Of a DNA stretch of 38,530 nucleotides, positions 35,121 to 38,530 are shown piece by piece (position 1 is the stretch's first letter; every line of letters starts with the position of its first letter). The translations under genes and the position numbers were made by a program. Below the pieces are notes generated by a model. It did no database searches and was not told the origin of the DNA. It was given only the letters and a program-made list of their open reading frames with translations. The DNA is from an uncultured Bacteroidota bacterium (GTDB lineage: Bacteria > Bacteroidota > Bacteroidia > AKYH767-A > 2013-40CM-41-45): contig CALMQM010000127.1 in assembly GCA_937871435.1 (NCBI GenBank), forward strand, positions 1-38,530. The letters run 5' to 3'.

Positions 35121-38078
35121 CTATTTGATCAATTCTCCGTCACTTGTGAATTTTTTTACTTCCATTTTTCTCCGCTTCTCCGCTACATTGAATGTGACGT
35201 TGTAGTTATCGACCGGATGAGTCAAATCCACACTCATTTTACTTTGTACGAAAACGAATTTGCTGCCGAGAGCCGCGTCATTGATGGCAAGCGTGTAAAT
35301 TCCTGTTGGCAGGAAGAGAGAGAATTGTCCTGCTCGGTCGGTCAGACATGAAAATGTCTTCCCTGCAGAATCAATTGCAGTAACACGAATGCGGGACAAA
35401 TCCAGACTGGCTTCTTCATTCGAATATTTATCTCGTGAAATAAGAATCGAACCAATAAGCTTGATACCTCTGCTCAACGGAAGATAAATTGTGTTCTTCT
35501 TGTCAATCTGCACTTCCACACTGTTTACATCAAACCATTCTCCCTGGTTAGTGAGTGGTGTTGCTTTCATCAGGTATACTCCCGGAGCAACATTATCATA
35601 AAAAATCGAACCCTTCAGATCCGTTACGAATTCTTCCGATTCATCTCTCCCTATACTTAATGTATCCGGACGATCAGTCGGTGGATTCTTTTTGCGAATA
35701 CTCACAAGCATGTTTTCCACTCCTTCTTCATTGTTGTCCTGCTTGCCGTTTCCGTTCAAATCCTTGAAAACAATTACACGAACACTGCAATATTTCTTAC
35801 CCGGAATCGGAATACCAATTTGTTTCTTTACACCAAATCCCATATTCAATTCCTTCTGATTGAGTTTTTCGAATGGCTCCCTGCTTTGCAAATCGTCCAG
35901 CAACGGATTTGCTCCCTGTGAATTGCTGAAGAAAGAAGCGTACACAGAAAAACGGAATCCGCTTTTCGTGAAATAAAACAGTTCGGGTCTCAAACGGAAA
36001 TTGAATTTCTTGTAAAATGTTTCGTACAGCATATTGCTGGTAGTGGTCAACAGGAATTTTCCTTCTCCAAACCAGTAGTCATATGCCGCATTAGCATGTA
36101 CCGTTTGCGGATTGATTCTGTGATTTGTAAAACGCAACTGTTCCGAAAGCTGATTCGGACCATAGAAGTATCGTACGTTCACGAAAAATTTCTCCCAGCG
36201 CGCAAGCAAACTCAGACGAGCGAGAAAGAAAGATGGAATATCATAATCCGGCAAAGTGGCATAACCCATAAATAAGGTCGAAGAAAACTTTGCTGAACCG
36301 GAATTACGCACACTGTATTCAAAACCGGAGCCGATAGTATTCACACGAAGAAGTGAATTTTCTTCTTCTATATATGTAGGCTTCACAGCCATCATCGCGG
36401 CAGGAGTTCCGATTCCCCAACGCAATTCATAACGGTCAGAACGGATGTAATTCCCCGACTGCAATATTCCATTTACATAGAATGAAGGCGTCTGAGTAAA
36501 ATTCTGTGTGCTGAATGCAAAATTATTCTGACGGTTGAGCGTATACGATGTTCTTGTCGCATACATCTTAACTCCACGTGCCAAAGAATAATTCGATGAA
36601 CCCTGCATTGTGGAAGCTGTAAAGCTCAATTTACGTGTACTTCCGGTATAACTCAGATCAAATCCATATCCCGGGCGGAATTGCGCCGCACCGGATGAAG
36701 GAGTCCATCTTTCAATGTTGTATCCACCACCGGCAGAAACCTGGTGATGCGCGTTTACTCTCCAGCTGGCAAAAGTATTTGCAAGACTATTCGAGATGGA
36801 TAAAGCCGTGTTGTTTTGCTGACTGAAATAATTGCTCCAGGTAACAGATTTCGTTTGCAGATGATGGTACAAACCATATCCTTCCGACTGATGTGAACGG
36901 AAGAAATACGGTGAGCGGACAATCATGGCGCCTATGGTGTTTCGCCCAAGAGTATAGGAAGCTTTGAAACCACGACCGCTGAGCAAACTTCTGCCCCATC
37001 CATTTACTTCGCCTGCTTCGAAAGTCATCTTGTCGGAGAAATACCCGATGTAATGATTTGTTCCGAGATAACTGTTTTCATCCAGGAAGTTTGTTACAAA
37101 TACAGACTGCAATCGATAGGTAAGAAATTTGTCTTCCCCGAAACTTGTACTACCATACGCATCGAGCGACATCGTAGTACCGTCAGACAGGATATCATAC
37201 ACATTCGCTTCCAGGGTGAGTGGAAGCGCGGTGTGACTGAATTCATTTTTTTGTCCTCTGTTCCCGACACGGTTAAATTGAACTGTACTTGTCCAGCTCT
37301 GATTGTTCAGCCCCGAAGTACTTTTTGCCAACACCTGAATCGGAAAAATTTCACGCGGACTATAAGTAGAAGTATATCCATCCTTCTTAGAAGCGTAAGC
37401 ATTTTTCTCTGCAAGGCGATGAACGGTAAAGAGTATCGAAGTATCGGCTCCAACAGCAAGTGGAACGGTGAATGACAGTAATGCAGCTTGGTTGTTATCC
37501 GCAGATAAAAGTTGCAGATGACGATCGGGCAACATAGTGACGCGGATATTTTCATCCGCATTACCAAGATTTTGCAAACGGATACTGAATCCGCTTGAAT
37601 CAACATGATTGATGAAATAGATTTGTTTCTGCGGAAGAAACGCTTTCCATTGCGAATTCGCTTTGATATCAACGTACCAGTTTTGCGCGGCGAACTGCAT
37701 GCCTTTATCTGTCACAAGCAAAATGGAAATGATATAGCTGGTACCGCCTTTGGAAAGTTTATTTGGAATCACACGTACCGGAAGAAAAATGGAATCATTG
37801 GTTTCCAGTTCCAAGTTTTGTTCACGATCGCCAAGAAGTTGCCATCCCGCAGGAAGCGAATAATCCAAATGAAAACGAACCGGTTTTCCTGTGTAATTCG
37901 CGATTTTTAAAACATTTGAAGCAACTTCACTCGCATCTTGAATTGTGTTGTTACGCACCAGAGAAGTCTGGATACCGTAAGAAGCGGATTTTGCCTGAAG
38001 TGAAAACAACAGCATCGCCCCGGCCACAAAAATGTGTCTGGCGCTGAACAATTTGCGAATTGATGCGATGCTGAACAT
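35121..38078 (-). CDS. Large usher-like outer-membrane barrel with Ig-like, SdrD-B-like and carboxypeptidase-regulatory domains
   Basis: A 985-residue protein not assigned to a named family. Signal peptide to about residue 32 (AGAMLLFSLQAKSAS). Two N-terminal beta-sandwich domains (about 33-285; VASNVLKIANYTGKPVRFHLDYSLPAGW resembles the NEW3/COG1470 type). Then a long run of alternating aromatic strands (about 290-745, e.g. MTFEAGEVNGWGRSLLSGRGFKASYTLG) consistent with a large barrel. Then an SdrD-B-like domain with a DLNGNGKQDNNEEG calcium-type loop (about 760-850), and a carboxypeptidase-regulatory-like domain (about 855-960, RAGQFSLFLPTGIYTLAI). N-terminal sandwich, barrel, C-terminal sandwiches recalls fimbrial ushers, but no usher family motif is certain. 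It is the first gene of the set and 71 bases upstream of the chaperone-like gene. Confidence 0.65.
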   Translation of the reverse strand: MFSIASIRKLFSARHIFVAGAMLLFSLQAKSASYGIQTSLVRNNTIQDASEVASNVLKIANYTGKPVRFHLDYSLPAGWQLLGDREQNLELETNDSIFLPVRVIPNKLSKGGTSYIISILLVTDKGMQFAAQNWYVDIKANSQWKAFLPQKQIYFINHVDSSGFSIRLQNLGNADENIRVTMLPDRHLQLLSADNNQAALLSFTVPLAVGADTSILFTVHRLAEKNAYASKKDGYTSTYSPREIFPIQVLAKSTSGLNNQSWTSTVQFNRVGNRGQKNEFSHTALPLTLEANVYDILSDGTTMSLDAYGSTSFGEDKFLTYRLQSVFVTNFLDENSYLGTNHYIGYFSDKMTFEAGEVNGWGRSLLSGRGFKASYTLGRNTIGAMIVRSPYFFRSHQSEGYGLYHHLQTKSVTWSNYFSQQNNTALSISNSLANTFASWRVNAHHQVSAGGGYNIERWTPSSGAAQFRPGYGFDLSYTGSTRKLSFTASTMQGSSNYSLARGVKMYATRTSYTLNRQNNFAFSTQNFTQTPSFYVNGILQSGNYIRSDRYELRWGIGTPAAMMAVKPTYIEEENSLLRVNTIGSGFEYSVRNSGSAKFSSTLFMGYATLPDYDIPSFFLARLSLLARWEKFFVNVRYFYGPNQLSEQLRFTNHRINPQTVHANAAYDYWFGEGKFLLTTTSNMLYETFYKKFNFRLRPELFYFTKSGFRFSVYASFFSNSQGANPLLDDLQSREPFEKLNQKELNMGFGVKKQIGIPIPGKKYCSVRVIVFKDLNGNGKQDNNEEGVENMLVSIRKKNPPTDRPDTLSIGRDESEEFVTDLKGSIFYDNVAPGVYLMKATPLTNQGEWFDVNSVEVQIDKKNTIYLPLSRGIKLIGSILISRDKYSNEEASLDLSRIRVTAIDSAGKTFSCLTDRAGQFSLFLPTGIYTLAINDAALGSKFVFVQSKMSVDLTHPVDNYNVTFNVAEKRRKMEVKKFTSDGELIK

Positions 38079-38530
38079 GATATACTAATAACGGGGAAGA
38101 GCCTTCAACGATACTTCGATAATGGCGGATTACTTACATTTTTTCTGTAATTCTGGAATCGGGATGAAGAAAAACCCGGAGCCTGAACAGAATAATTCAT
38201 TTCTTACAAACTGTAAGATTTGAGTAAATGTGAAAGCGGATTTGAAGAAAAAGATTTAAAACAAAATGAAAATTCAGTTTAAGTAGAAAACAGCTGCGCC
38301 ATTTCAAAAAATAAAACTGTAAGAAATTTTATGATTCCTCAATAAATTTATTCGGAAAGCGGAAAAGAGAAATCATTTCAAAATTGTTTCAATGCTTAAC
38401 AAAAGTGCTTTCGCTAAGTGAGTTTTTTTGACTACAAAGTTGGACAGAGTAAGCATAGAGGATTGTTGAGTACACAATCTGCCATTCAACAAAACCTTCT
38501 GTGTTCCTCTGTGAATACCTCGGTGTCCTC
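38079..38530. other. Gene-free region upstream of the usher-like gene
   Basis: This 452-base AT-rich stretch has no convincing gene. It holds the promoter region of the usher-like gene, with two dyads: TTACA-N7-TGTAA (38134-38150) and CTTACA-N3-TGTAAG (38203-38217), plus a half-site ACTGTAAGA (38317-38325). The last 35 bases are a loose CTCTGTG-type low-complexity repeat reaching the window end. I see no tRNA or terminator. Confidence 0.55.
38134..38150. promoter_or_regulatory. Candidate operator dyad upstream of the usher-like gene
   Basis: TTACATTTTTTCTGTAA has 5-base arms (TTACA/TGTAA) around 7 bases and lies 56-72 bases upstream of the ATG at 38078. Its reverse complement resembles the sequence at 34051-34067 upstream of subunit A. 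No regulator gene is nearby. Confidence 0.35.

Noticed and set aside
37053..37475. 140-codon plus-strand frame inside the usher-like gene
   Set aside because: Antisense shadow of the barrel region; no domain and no promoter or start evidence.
38490..38530. CTCTGTG-type low-complexity stretch at the window end
   Set aside because: Loose, cut off by the window edge and without a regular period; noted within the intergenic entry only.

Overview
The window looks like a chromosomal segment of a free-living Bacteroidota bacterium (Flavobacteriia, Sphingobacteriia, Chitinophagia or Saprospiria type; I cannot place it more finely). The evidence is five secreted proteins with the C-terminal 'PNP' sorting domain of the type IX secretion system (T9SS), two TonB-dependent receptors that begin with a carboxypeptidase-regulatory-like domain, SprB repeats, and many starts preceded by TAnnTTTG (the Bacteroidota -7 promoter element) rather than by a Shine-Dalgarno sequence. 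I found no rRNA, tRNA, CRISPR array, insertion sequence or phage gene. Twenty-five protein genes are called and none is clearly broken.

Layout. (1) 1-1377: simple heptamer repeats, then pdxA (vitamin B6) with a good terminator. (2) 1375-4351, minus: two paralogous secreted alpha/beta hydrolases with T9SS tails. (3) 4596-10869, minus: a likely copper-handling set, read in the order YHYH-domain T9SS protein, MbnP-like copper protein, MbnH/MauG-like di-heme enzyme (ATGA overlap with MbnP), then a TonB receptor with its own promoter and a possible operator. (4) 11198-16225, minus: a giant secreted CotH-kinase protein with a P-domain, 13 SprB repeats and a T9SS tail. (5) 16442-22980: an orphan biotin carrier protein divergent from a tight four-gene plus-strand operon (M1 aminopeptidase, GT39-type glycosyltransferase, PagL-like lipid A deacylase, GIN-like lipoprotein). 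(6) 22994-26929, minus: dprA, kbl, a WG-repeat protein and rnhA, closely spaced. (7) 27052-30185, plus: a second TonB receptor and kdsB (Kdo activation for LPS). (8) 30194-32423, minus: a porin-like barrel and a secreted propeller-like T9SS protein. (9) 32496-38078, minus: a four-gene set that looks like a chaperone-usher-type surface-fibre system: a large outer-membrane barrel with flanking Ig-like domains, a two-domain PapD/DUF916-like periplasmic protein, and two paralogous small secreted subunits sharing a WDLYA motif.

The two places most worth following up are region 9, a candidate undescribed fibre-assembly module with possible pilin-like subunit logic and a shared upstream motif, and region 3, an MbnP/MbnH pair embedded with a YHYH protein and a TonB receptor rather than with methanobactin genes. 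Envelope biology (LPS, outer-membrane receptors, surface proteins) is the common thread of the window.
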